In this document: in pieces, positions 54,565 to 64,000 of the stretch
Numbering within the stretch: position 1 is the stretch's first letter
How the letters are laid out: every line of letters starts with the position of its first letter
Assembly: GCA_021396245.1 (NCBI GenBank)
Contig: WNYE01000016.1
Location: forward strand, 372,001-436,000
Length of the DNA stretch: 64,000 bases
Direction of reading: 5' to 3'
Origin: Sporothrix humicola
Lineage: Eukaryota > Ascomycota > Sordariomycetes > Ophiostomatales > Ophiostomataceae
Notes under the pieces: model-generated
Told to the model about the DNA's origin: nothing
The model's input: only the letters and a program-made list of their open reading frames with translations
Databases searched by the model: none
Translations under genes and position numbers: made by a program

Positions 54565-56746
54565 TTCGCATTTCTCCTAGAGGCGGAGGATGCGGAGGTG
54601 TCGTGCTGGTCAGACGGAGGAACTTTTGTTGTGTACTCGGTAAGATAAGATGAAGACCCGAAATGTTTATCGTCTGTTCAAAGAGGTGTACTTGAGAAAT
54701 CAAGCTGATCTAGAACCCTTCCCCATGGAGGTTTGACAGCCGTTTTGCCGTCCGGGGACTGTACGACGTAGCGGATATCGGTGGGTTGTAGCGGGTTTTC
54801 TGGGTTCTGGCCTGGTTCGCCTCGTCCCCGCAGAACATACCTGCCGGTTGTCGTTCGCTTGTCGAAAGTGTTCGTCGGGGAAACTGTGGAGTTTCGCCTA
54901 GCGCTGTTCTTTGTCGATTTCTCCTTCGTTTTGTGACAAAACGTGTTTAACGTTCGCCGCCTTGTTTCCTTGATTTTCTTGATTTTTGCAACTACTTTTT
55001 CACCTGCACTTGAACTTGAAAAAGCCTTGCGGACGCCATCACAAGTTTCGCCAGAAAAGCTTAAAGAAATCATGTGGTTTGGTGTTGTACGCCGACCAGA
55101 GCCACCCCCTCGGCCATTGTGGACTTCCTTCGTCCCCGGTTTGTCTTTTATTATTCTTCTTTTTCCTCCTTCCACTTTTTTTCTTCCTCTCTTCCTCGCT
55201 TGTGAATGGCATCCGATATATGGCCTCCACGAACATTTTGACAATCCGTTCGTCTCTTTGTATGGCTCACTTGAGCCACTAAACAAGGCGATGGCAAGAA
55301 GACAAGGAACCGGCATCGACGATGCCCCGACGACGATGAAGAACGATGAGGAAACAACCAGGACCAGGACGGGGACCATGGCACAACGGCCGCCATGACT
55401 GTTGTCGTCCATGTCCTGTCTGAGCCTCAACTCTCGGCTTCCGGCTTCCGGCTTTTGACTTTTGATCTCTTCAACTCGAGCGCACCGGCCGCATCGTATC
55501 AATGTCAAGCAAGTTGGTGTCTGTCATCTGAAATGGTGACTTCCCATTTTACAACCGGCCCAACGACGGGGACGAAGACGACAACAATTCCCATACCTCG
55601 GCGAGAACAGAGTCTTGGCGAACTCAAAACACACAAGGTAAAGACTGAGACCACGTCAAAGGCAAGAGCAATAACCAGCGACATGTGTGGATTATGGGTG
55701 AGTTCTGGTCGTGAGAATGCCGTGAGTTTGGTGCAACGTATTCACAGTGCATTATGTAATCAATAAAGGCCACTGAAAGCAACCCGCTTAGGAGCTTCAA
55801 AGCGCCAGAGCGGACCATGTGTTCCTCCACTTTCGATATTGGCGACAGGGATCACAAATCACCTGCCGCCTGTAGCGGCTATGTGACACAGCAATTGCGC
55901 AACGTGCGCAGAAGAGAGGATAAGACGAAGAAAGCACGGAAGAGGACGAGAAATGAAGAAACAGAAGTCTTCTTTCTGTCTTTGTAGATGTAAACTGTAA
56001 TACTGCTCGCAATATCGGAGTTGGCGATAGTAGGAACCTCCATTCTGCCATTTGCAGTCGGCTGATCCGTTATCTGCGATGAGCACTTTGCTCTGCATGT
56101 CATCAATATCGAGAATGGGGAATGCGAGAATCGGCCATCGTTCTCTTTAGTAGAAAGACTCACACGCCTGTCTCTTTGAGGACCTTTGATTCGTAAAGGC
56201 TCTACTTTTCCAAGTCCTAGGCGACCGCTGGTTGGCCAGCCGAATCGTCCCACCAATCAGAGGCCGCCGTGCCCTCTCCCATGACGCCAACCACCTCCGT
56301 TTTCCCTGCCTTGCCTCTCTTGCCTCGCCTCGCTCTTGCCTTGTGCTGTGGCCCCCTCCTTCGGTCTTTCCCTCCTTCTATCATTTTAGCAGTGTTTAGC
56401 GCAGTCCACAGCGGTTCTCGCCATTGACACCGCCTAGTTCGTCCCTCGATCAAACTCCGAGCCTGCTGCCCTCCTCAACAAATTCGCTCTCGTCGTCATC
56501 ATCTTTCTGTCATCACTGCGTTTGCTCACTGTCTCTGTCTTTTCTTTCACCTTCTCAACAACAAGCGATCCGTTTGTTTTCTACGACGACTTTTATTCTC
56601 AATCCGGCCGTTGCTTTCTGTTCTCTGTCACTCCCGCCCTTTCTGCCATCGATCGTTATCAGTCGCTCGTTCGCTATCTCCCGACTTTCGGTCATCCTCT
56701 CCTCTCTTTCTCCCATCTCTCCCAACACATCACCACACTTCTCAAG
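54565..56746. other. Intergenic: regulator promoter and NPC2 leader
   Basis: About 2.2 kb. The left part is the promoter of the Zn2Cys6 gene and holds the motif at 54874-54884. The minus-strand frame 54678-55508 is Lys/Arg/Ser-rich without any domain and is treated as chance. The last 480 bases are C+T-rich on the plus strand and are probably the leader of the NPC2-like gene. Confidence 0.5.
54874..54884. promoter_or_regulatory. Single TCGGGGAAA motif upstream of the Zn2Cys6 gene
   Basis: GTCGGGGAAAC lies 310 bases before the regulator's ATG. Its complement, GTTTCCCCGAC, is the same as the copy at 50418-50428 in the porter/glucosidase promoter. It is a candidate autoregulatory site (inference). 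Confidence 0.45.
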
Positions 56747-57326
56747 ATGCGGTCCACCTCGCTCCTCTTCGCCCTGCTGTCCACGGCCTCGGCCGCCAGC
56801 CTCAACTTCTTCGGCGGCGACAACGCCGGCACCCGCGACGACCTCAAGGTCCCGGGCAAGTCGCCCCTCGAGTTCTGCCCGTCCGACCACTCGAGCGATA
56901 TTTTGACGATCAAGAGCGTCGACCTGTCCCCCAATCCTCCTCAGGCGTAGGTGCTCCTCCATTTTATTCATTCTGTATGTCCATCGCTAACAGTGTAGCG
57001 GCACCGAACTCGTCATCAACGCCGTGGCCTCGGTCAGCAAGACCATTGCCGAGGGCGCCTACGTCAACCTGCAGGTCAAGTACGGCCTCATCCGTTTGAT
57101 TAGTACCACCGCCGACCTCTGCGAGCAGATCGAGAACGTCGAGCTCGAGTGCCCCATCGAGAAGGGTCTGATTTCCATCACAAAGTCTGTCGACCTGCCC
57201 CGCGAGATCCCGCCCGGCAAGTACACCGTCCTGGCCGACGTCTACACCGTCGACGACGAGCCCATTACCTGCCTGACGGCCACGGTCACGTTTGCCCGCG
57301 ATGGTTCTGTGAGCGCCGAGCTATAG
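56747..57326 (+). CDS. NPC2: NPC2-like ML-domain phosphatidylglycerol/phosphatidylinositol transfer protein
   Basis: Two exons, 56747-56946 and 56999-57326 (intron 52 nt, GCTAAC branch, GTAG acceptor), giving 175 residues. A signal peptide is evident at the N-terminus (MRSTSLLFALLSTASAAS). The mature part is an ML (MD-2-related lipid-recognition) domain: PLEFCPSDHSSDILTIKSVD, GTELVINAVASVSKTI, GAYVNLQVKYGLIRL, DLCEQIENVELECPIEKG and EPITCLTATVTFAR. The family carries sterols and phospholipids through the vacuole/lysosome lumen. The length matches fungal orthologues. An open frame continues in register after its TAG stop (see the next feature). Confidence 0.95.
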
Positions 57327-57344
57327 AAAATCTTCGGCTCCGCC

Positions 57345-57662
57345 ATGCAACTGAGCGAGGCCGTGCAAACGATGATGGACAAATACCCCGCCAACTACCA
57401 GCTCAAGTTTTCCATGGAGCCGCCGACTTATTCGTGCAGCGAGGGCACCGTCCTCGACCGCATCCACCGCTACCGCTGGATCTCGGAGCAAAGGGTCATT
57501 GTCGGCCTGACCTTTTTGCTGGTCTGCTCCTATATGGCTCATTACTCTAGGATGCCGCCCGTCCTTCTCGCCGCTCAATCGGTGGTATTTATTGTGCTCT
57601 GGTCCGCTTGCATGTTTGTCCAGGAGATCTTTTACCCCTGCTTTCTAGTTTGGTCGTCGTAG
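57345..57662 (+). CDS. Small two-TM ORF directly downstream of, and in frame with, NPC2
   Basis: 105 codons starting 18 bases after the NPC2 stop and in the same frame. The first half is hydrophilic (MQLSEAVQTMMDKYPANYQ, PTYSCSEGTVLDRIHRYRW) with C/G-ending codons like a real gene. The second half has two hydrophobic segments (VIVGLTFLLVCSYMA and VLLAAQSVVFIVLWSACMFV). I do not recognise a family. It could be an independent small gene, a relic of a longer gene, an extension made by readthrough of the NPC2 stop, or chance reading of the 3' UTR. It has no separate promoter space, so independent transcription is doubtful. Confidence 0.35.
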   Translation: MQLSEAVQTMMDKYPANYQLKFSMEPPTYSCSEGTVLDRIHRYRWISEQRVIVGLTFLLVCSYMAHYSRMPPVLLAAQSVVFIVLWSACMFVQEIFYPCFLVWSS

Positions 57663-58231
57663 CCTGACTTGAACCCTGACTTGACTTTGTCGTCCTGTCT
57701 GTTTTACCTTTTACCTGTTGATAAAGCTGTCTGTTTGTCGGGTTTCATTCGTGCATTGTCTATCAGTTTACTTGTTGTACGTTTGCGTGGACGTTTCAGT
57801 ATTTTACGTTGTTCCTTTTGCTTTATGTTGTCTATTTATTTATCTCTTCTTTTTCTAGCTTGCAGCATCTTTGTTACTATCACCATGCATTTACTATCGG
57901 CAACTACACATGGGCCTCACTTTTTACTTCTAATCAAAGACTATCCCGTTCTGTCTGCAGTACAGTCGGGAACCATTTTAAACAAATATTGTGTCCTGTC
58001 TTAATATCTCCCTAAGCAAGTGAAAACCATTGTTGTATATACTATGAAAATGATGATATCGTCCTTCTACCATGCTGTACTTCAACTCGATGGACCAGGC
58101 TCTCGTGGAGTCGATATCCCAGCCATAATCCCGTCTCAAGTGATCGTGATCCGTGTATCCAAATCTTCCATGCAAGCTCTCGCACTATCTCCCGCACATC
58201 GCCCACGCCTCCTTTCTCTTCGTATCGGCCC
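57663..58231. other. Intergenic between convergent genes
   Basis: 569 T-rich bases, probably 3' UTRs of the NPC2 transcript and of the V-ATPase subunit gene. No gene seen. Confidence 0.5.
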
Positions 58232-58799
58232 CTACTCGCCAAACAGCCGTCTCACACGCCGCAGAACGCTGTCCTTTTCGGGGTCGTATGGGTGGTCTTT
58301 GCTCGGGATCTCGAGGACAGTAGGGAACGCCGCCGTGTACGTGTCCACCCGGTACCGTATCCGGTCGGCGATCTAAAGTAGTCAGTACGGTTCATCTTCA
58401 TCGTGCCCCTATCAATTCATCTGCCACAAGTATACTGGACCTACATGCTGGTTGATCAGGACAATGCCAATGTCCTTGCGGTCCGTCGTAAACTTGTCAA
58501 AGGCCGCCTCGATGGCCGCGTTGTCTGTCTTGTTGTCGACGACGAGAAAGTTCTTTTGGGCGTCGGGGCCGGGGGTTACGTGCTGTCGTCGTTAGTATGC
58601 CTGAATATCAATCGAGTAACGAGTATCGAGTATCGGGAACTCACGCCAATGCCGGCCAGCAACAGACCTGTCACGGAGTCCTATTATTGTCAGCCCAGTC
58701 CTTGCCTATATCGACCACCTCATCCTTGGCTGTGCACACCTCATCGCCAATGACGGCAAGGAACTGCCGGTCCTTGAAGTCGGCCGCCGTCGTCGTCAT
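58232..58799 (-). CDS. VMA7: V-type ATPase subunit F
   Basis: Four exons on the minus strand: 58740-58799, 58645-58680, 58445-58582 and 58232-58372, giving 124 residues, the normal length. Introns have donors GTGTGC, GTGAGT and GTAGGT, and branch points CTGAC, CTAAC and CTGAC. Subunit F is part of the central stalk of the V1 sector that couples ATP hydrolysis to proton pumping in vacuolar and endosomal membranes. Recognisable segments are [56 protein letters not shown] and AFPTVLEIPSKDHPYD. The ending RVRRLFGE is typical. The gene is divergent from NUR1. Confidence 0.96.
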
Positions 58800-59523
58800 C
58801 GTTGCGTGGGAGGAACGGCTATTCGAGCGCCCCCTATTCGGTGTCCGTCGCTGTAGTCGGGAAGTAAAGAAACGAGAGTGGTCCGTCCGAATAGCGAGTC
58901 CTCTGTGAATGGATCGCAGGTGCGTGTTGCGTCGTCGGTGTCGAGACAGAAAGTCGACAATAGATTGAGGTCGGAGGACAAGCTGTGGATTAATTGCTCA
59001 CTACAATGCTGCCACCGATAAAGGGCTCCCTGTTCTCAATCAATAGCTGCCAATGGCGCTGCCTAGCTTCCCTGCCGATAGGCCTTGGGCACTATAACTT
59101 GCAGGCTTAGCCCCGCAGCCAACCAAATGATTAGGTAAGTTTACTAGCGCCTTTTTGGCCATAGCCAACAGCCAACAGCCCAAAACGGGCTTGTTTACAA
59201 ACAGCAACCACGGACCGTCCTCAGACCCAGACCCCATACTACGCAATAGACACCTTTTTTCGAGCTCCCTTTTTTCCTGTCTTCACTTCACGTCACTCAA
59301 CATCGACAACCACGACGCACCCCAACGACATTCCATACACCGTACGGCGGACGCCACCTGACCGATCGACACAATACCTGCGACAGCCTTCCTATATAAC
59401 AGGCGACAATGTTTTGAGCCTCGACATCATCCCTAGCTTCACATCCATCGACAATCTTCACGATCTCTTCACGACCTTCTCTCGTCCTCGTCACACATCC
59501 CACACTACCTCTCTCACATCACA
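58800..59523. promoter_or_regulatory. Divergent promoter region of VMA7 and NUR1
   Basis: 724 bases between two opposed start codons. The right third (59260-59520) is C/A-rich and looks like the NUR1 leader. A CCAAT-like string is absent from the part I read closely; no further element is claimed. Confidence 0.5.
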
Positions 59524-61155
59524 ATGCCGCGCCTCGTGCGGCGGCAGCCGCTGATGCAGCGCATCTCGGCAGCCATCAACCCCTGGGACTTTCTGCTCTG
59601 GCTGTCGGAGGAGATCGAGACCCGCGAGCTCGATTCGGTCGCTGTCGGCAGCCAGGTCGGCATCGTCGCCAATTTCTTGTTCTTGCTCGCCCGCGCCAAC
59701 CTCGGGCCCTCCAACAGCGCCGACGACGACGTCTTCGGTGACGGCTCTGGCCGCGGCTGGATTTCATATCTTGTGCAGCTCCTAGTCTGGACGGGCGTGT
59801 CGCTGTCCGTGGCCAACGCCTTCTTTGTCTTTACACGCACCCGCAACTACCGCCTCTTCGAGGCCAATATCGACCGCCGCCCAGGCACCCCCTCGGCCAA
59901 CCGCGTCCGTGTGCAGTCGGCGCCCTCGACCAACTCACCGCTCCGTCTGCTGGGCGACCTCGTCAACTTTGAAAGCGCCGAGTCGCGTGCCCATCCGGAT
60001 AGCACCCGCGATGTCTGGGAGTTGAATGTCTGGGACCCGCGGCCGGCATCTCTGGCTCTCCTTTCGTTTTTTAGTCCTCTCCACGTCCTCATCTACCTGT
60101 TTGAGCTGCCCCTCGACCCGCTCGAGCCCCGTCCCAGCGTCGCCGTGCTCAAGTGCATCGTGCTGCAGGTTGGCTTGTCCGCCTCCATGCGTCTTCTCCA
60201 GTCCAAAAACGACCAGCGCCAGCGCGACAACGCTATTATCCAAAAGGAGGTCATGCACGAGTACGACACCAAGTTTGTGCAGCCGCGCCTGCACCCGATT
60301 GTCCGCGATATGGGCACCCAGGTCGCCTTTGACGGCCCCTTGGAAGGCGATGGTTCTGCCAGCGAGTCCATCGAGAAGGGCACACCAACAACTGTCATCC
60401 ACCGCGGCTTCCAGACGCACCCCAATGCCAACTACATCAAGCACATTGACCCCGACTTTGGCCGTCGCAATGCCTCGTCTACAAGCACGACGACCGCCCG
60501 CCACTCTGGCACAATCGCCGCCACACCGCGCCACCTAACGCCCGCACAACAGAGACCCGCTAGGTACTCGGACTCGTTTACGTCGGGCAGCACCAGCGTC
60601 GCCAAGTCCCGCCAGAGCATGCCCGTGCAAGCCACGCCCGCCTACACATCCACATCGACGGGTGCGGGCTCGTCCACGGGCGTGGCCACCGGGTCCAACG
60701 GGGCTGCCGGCCTCATCGGCGAGGGCACGAGAGCGAGAACGGGCACAGCCTTTGTTGCCAACACTCCTTTGGCTTCAGCCGCCAACAGCGTCCACCGCCC
60801 CACGATCCCGTCGAGTGCCACCACAAACTTTGGCGGCAGCATGGGCGTCTATACCCACGTCAACTCGCCGCTCAAAAAGGCCATCAGTATGAATGATATC
60901 GGCAGCGGCGTGACCCGCTCGCCGCGCAACTCGCGCGAGATGGCCGCCTTTGAGCAGCGTGAGGCCGCCGAGCGCATGCAGCGCATGCGCAGTCCGACCA
61001 AGTCGCCCAAGAAGGAAAACTTTGCGCCGCAGCAACCGCTGCCGTCGTCACAAGCACAGGGGGAAATGTCATCGCCGCCGGTGCCCTTCAACCCGTTTGC
61101 CAAGACGCGGACAACCAGCCACGGCAAGAACGAGCGGTTCCCGTCGAGGTGGTAG
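59524..61155 (+). CDS. NUR1: Nuclear rim protein 1 (Nur1/Mug154 family, DUF2418)
   Basis: Intronless, 543 residues. Nur1 is an inner nuclear membrane protein that, with cohibin or Lem2, tethers rDNA and heterochromatin to the nuclear envelope in yeasts (family knowledge). The N-terminus MPRLVRRQPLMQRISAAINP and WDFLLWLSEEIETRELDS is the family hallmark. Membrane segments are visible at about 44-60 (VGIVANFLFLLARANLG), 79-102 (ISYLVQLLVWTGVSLSVANA) and 177-197 (LALLSFFSPLHVLIYLFELP). Between and after them lie RTRNYRLFEANIDRRPGTP and LNVWDPRPASL. Residues 255-543 are disordered, Ser/Thr-rich and end basic (GKNERFPSRW), with an SPTKSPKK site that suits CDK phosphorylation. It is divergent from VMA7. 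Confidence 0.93.
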   Translation: MPRLVRRQPLMQRISAAINPWDFLLWLSEEIETRELDSVAVGSQVGIVANFLFLLARANLGPSNSADDDVFGDGSGRGWISYLVQLLVWTGVSLSVANAFFVFTRTRNYRLFEANIDRRPGTPSANRVRVQSAPSTNSPLRLLGDLVNFESAESRAHPDSTRDVWELNVWDPRPASLALLSFFSPLHVLIYLFELPLDPLEPRPSVAVLKCIVLQVGLSASMRLLQSKNDQRQRDNAIIQKEVMHEYDTKFVQPRLHPIVRDMGTQVAFDGPLEGDGSASESIEKGTPTTVIHRGFQTHPNANYIKHIDPDFGRRNASSTSTTTARHSGTIAATPRHLTPAQQRPARYSDSFTSGSTSVAKSRQSMPVQATPAYTSTSTGAGSSTGVATGSNGAAGLIGEGTRARTGTAFVANTPLASAANSVHRPTIPSSATTNFGGSMGVYTHVNSPLKKAISMNDIGSGVTRSPRNSREMAAFEQREAAERMQRMRSPTKSPKKENFAPQQPLPSSQAQGEMSSPPVPFNPFAKTRTTSHGKNERFPSRW

Positions 61156-64000
61156 ACTTTTGGGGGGCACTTTTTTTCTTTTGTTTTTTATTCAATCTTT
61201 TGTTTGATTTTGGCTGGCAAGCTTAACAGCTACTTTTGCATGGCAGGCGTTTTGGGGATGGCACCTTCTTTTTTTCCTCTTGGTTCGCTTCTTTTGTTTT
61301 GTTCACCTTCTACACCTGTTATAATCTGTACATATACCAAATAAATGATGCCAACGCTGTATCAAACATCACTCATAACTATCATTAATTCATTAAGACT
61401 GGAGCTTTATTCTTTATTTTGAGTTTCGTAATTATTGATGGGATTTTATTGCTCACCTTTTACTTTTTTTATTTTTTTTTTCCTATAATTTTTTTTGGAA
61501 AAAAAAATTTGAAAAGAAAACCGTGAACATAAAAATTTTGGTTTTTTATGTCACCATATTATTAACATAGAAATATACGGATTAAAAGCAACCTATGAAA
61601 TTTGCTGGCAATTCTAGCTTGACTGGCTTTTTGGGCTCATATGCCATGGCTTACCGTGGCATCCCGTATCCGGATACTCTCAAGATACAGATAATACAGA
61701 CTGCGCGACACCTTCACCGTCAACAAAGCCACTAGTGCTGGTATAATGTGCATCGGGGTACTAGGTATGCCATGGCCAACAGCACAACATATTCGTTGCC
61801 CGTCGTAGGCCCATATTTCGATGGCGTCACCGTCGATGAATACGAACAGTAACAGTGTTTCCCACCACTCCCGGGCACCTGCCTGGTGAATAAGGTGTAA
61901 TGGACGTCACGATGCATGCCAAACATCGAAAAACAAGGAAAATCGACAAGCAAGAGTTCTCAAACAGAACTCCATGTTGGGTACAGTGATTACGAACTAC
62001 GAGGTAGATGGCCGGCCCGAGTGTTTTAGGGACCGTTCACAGTTGATGCCCCAGGCAGGAGAAGAGACGGGGCGACGGCGGCACTTACAGTATTTGTAGT
62101 GAAGGTGTTCTCGACGACGTAGACGGCTTCGGCAGCCGCAAAAAGGACATCATCCAGTGCTCCTCTGTCTCTGTTCTGCATGTTTTCTCTCCTTCTCTGT
62201 CGTTCTATTTTCGCGGACATCGTCAGTCGAAGAAGTTTGATCGTGAAGTCAAGATATCGTCCAAGAACGAAATCAAACGGCCTGGGCTGTTCGTCTTTCG
62301 TCTCGTCGGCCTATCGCACCGCGCAGCTGTTTCAGCCCTGCTGTCAGGGGCAGACGGTAGGCGTTCGGTAAAAAGGAGGGAGTGTCGACAGACGGGATAC
62401 GAGACGGAAGACGATAATTCGAGAGAACAGAGGTGACGGCAAGACGGTGAAATGTCGGGCGGCGCAACCAAATGGCTGGCGGTCGAGACAAAGAGGGTAA
62501 AAGACTGATTGTCTGAATGTCTGAATGTTTTGATTCCGAATGGTGTCCCGAATGGTGAATGGTGTTTGTCTGATTTCATTGTCGAGACTGAGCCTGGCCA
62601 CTTGTGGCGTTTGCACCTTCCGCCACAGCCTTCTTTTGTGAGTGCGATTTTGCCTCTCCCCTCTGGCTCTTTCCCTCCAAATCATAGGCAACTTTTGCCA
62701 CACTAAACGCGCGCCGGAATCGTGCTAGGGATTGGCGCACCGGTTTCTTGGGAAGGAAGGAGGGAGGGAAAGAGGAAAGGGAAAGAGGGAGAGAGCCAAA
62801 ATGGTGCACTCTCGATGACGACGGAGGCGGACGCGGCGGGGTTTAAGAGTGTGTCGCTGATCAGTTGCCTGTGCCGGCTGCAGTGTCCAGAATCCAGACG
62901 CTGTGCCTCTGCAAATAGAACACGGAGATGGAATAGAAACGTGGATGACTGTTCTCTTGCATGATTAGCGCAGCGTGAAATTTAGGGCGCGACTCTGGCT
63001 GTCTTTCCAGCGGTTTCAGTGGTGTCCAGCGGACTTTGCGGCAGAGTCCAGTAAGATACAGCGATCGTGCACTGATAAGCGTCGCGTCAGTGCTGTATCC
63101 CACTGGATTCGCCTTCACCACCGCAGTTCACCCTCACTTTCTGGACTGGAATCTTCAAATGCCATATCTCACCGTTCACCTTTACCTTTGCCGAAGTGTC
63201 CCTCCATTATCAAAGGTCAACCTCCGCCTTCGCACGGCTGGTAATCAAAACGACCGCTCGACTGGTGCGCTGGGCGCTGGGCGCAGGTAATGGGCGCTGC
63301 CGGCATTGGCTCCGGCTCGTACACGGTCATTGCCGTCACGGCCAAGCCCCGAAACACGCCTTTTGGTTGGGCGACGCGGTATCTCGATATTAGTATTTGC
63401 CTCGATTGGTCAGTTGGAGACGCTAAAAAAGTAGAATAATCGCGAAGACAAAGAAAACGAGTTCAGAGACGCCCACCAAAACCTCGAGCCTGTATCTTTT
63501 CTTCACGCACCCCGACGGAGTACCGATACATTGCTCCTTCCCATTGGGGCCGCGGCTCATTGGATGAGATCAAAGAAAAGTGGACCCGACTGCTGCCTGC
63601 TTTCCTCACTCATTCTTTCCCAGTTTTTGCTGCTTGTTGGGTTGTCTCTCTTGCTCCTGACATTGCTCCTCTCTGCTCCTCTTTTTATGCAAAATGCTTG
63701 CAGTGGCACACACGTCCGACAACGCCCTGCAGCCTGCATACGTTCTCTCACAAACTCCTCATTCTTCCTGCCTGTTTTCATTCAGGCAGCCCGGCATTTT
63801 TGCTGGTGGGATTGCCTCTCAGAATCCCCTCCAAAAAAGCGTCATTGTTCTTCCGACAGTTCCATGACCTTTTTTTTCTGCCTCTATGCCTTCCGGATTT
63901 GCTTTCCTCCCCTTTTAATATTCGTTTTCCCCAAGGACCTTTTGAGTTTCGAGAGTTAAGCAGCACCATCCAGCCCTCTTTTGCCTATCAACGGATTCTC
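61156..64000. other. Right-end stretch without recognisable genes
   Basis: About 2.8 kb. 61156-61380 should hold the NUR1 3' UTR. 61380-61600 is very AT-rich, with long A and T runs. The remainder gives only short frames (the longest is 63531-63959 plus, hydrophobic and unconvincing). No tRNA, repeat family or mobile element recognised. Confidence 0.45.

Noticed and set aside
54678..55508. 276-codon minus-strand frame upstream of the Zn2Cys6 gene
   Set aside because: Lys/Arg/Ser-rich with one hydrophobic patch, no domain, no codon bias, and located in what must be promoter sequence.
1..64000. CRISPR arrays, transposons, telomeric repeats, 5S rRNA
   Set aside because: None was seen. There are no spaced identical repeats, transposase or reverse transcriptase motifs, TTAGGG arrays or 5S-like sequence.

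Overview
The window is a piece of a filamentous ascomycete chromosome, most likely a Sordariomycete. The evidence is GC-rich, C/G-ending codons in the coding regions, short introns (mostly 50-215 nt) with GTRNGT donors and CTNAC branch points, and conserved fungal genes such as VPS15, NUR1, an NPC2-type lipid transfer protein, isopropylmalate dehydratase and a Zn2Cys6 factor. Placing it lower than class is a guess. Genes are few and widely spaced. Two gene-free stretches exceed 7 kb (4726-12123 and 26773-34055).

Layout. 0.4-2.1 kb: an unrecognised basic-tailed protein built from three internal repeats. 2.2-3.0 kb: two decayed gene fragments, a P450 C-terminus on the minus strand and a purine-cytosine permease on the plus strand. 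4.3-4.7 kb: two tRNA-Glu genes (anticodons TTC and CTC). 12.1-14.0 kb: a single-pass membrane protein with a Cys-rich ectodomain and a C-terminal SH3 domain. 15.5-20.8 kb: VPS15. 23.1-26.8 kb: two convergent LaeA-like methyltransferases, one intronless and one with seven exons. 34.1-35.8 kb: a cytochrome P450. 36.2-37.7 kb: a JmjC/cupin-8 oxygenase. 38.5-41.3 kb: LEU1 isopropylmalate dehydratase (minus). 44.5-47.6 kb: a large disordered membrane protein whose long first exon is interrupted by an in-frame TAG (minus).

48.1-54.6 kb holds the most functionally coherent group: a sugar porter (minus), an intracellular GH1 beta-glucosidase (plus) transcribed divergently from it, and a Zn2Cys6 regulator (minus) convergent with the glucosidase. 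The likely logic is that a disaccharide or beta-glucoside is imported, hydrolysed in the cytosol, and the genes are controlled locally. The motif TTTCCCCGA or its complement occurs five times in the shared transporter/glucosidase promoter, two copies forming a perfect inverted repeat, and once upstream of the regulator. I regard this as the strongest candidate for an undescribed regulatory system here.

56.7-61.2 kb: NPC2-like protein followed in frame by a small two-TM ORF, V-ATPase subunit F (four exons, minus), and divergent from it NUR1. 61.2-64 kb: no gene seen.

Gene models were built by hand from reading frames and splice signals. No database search was possible, so family names rest on motif recognition.
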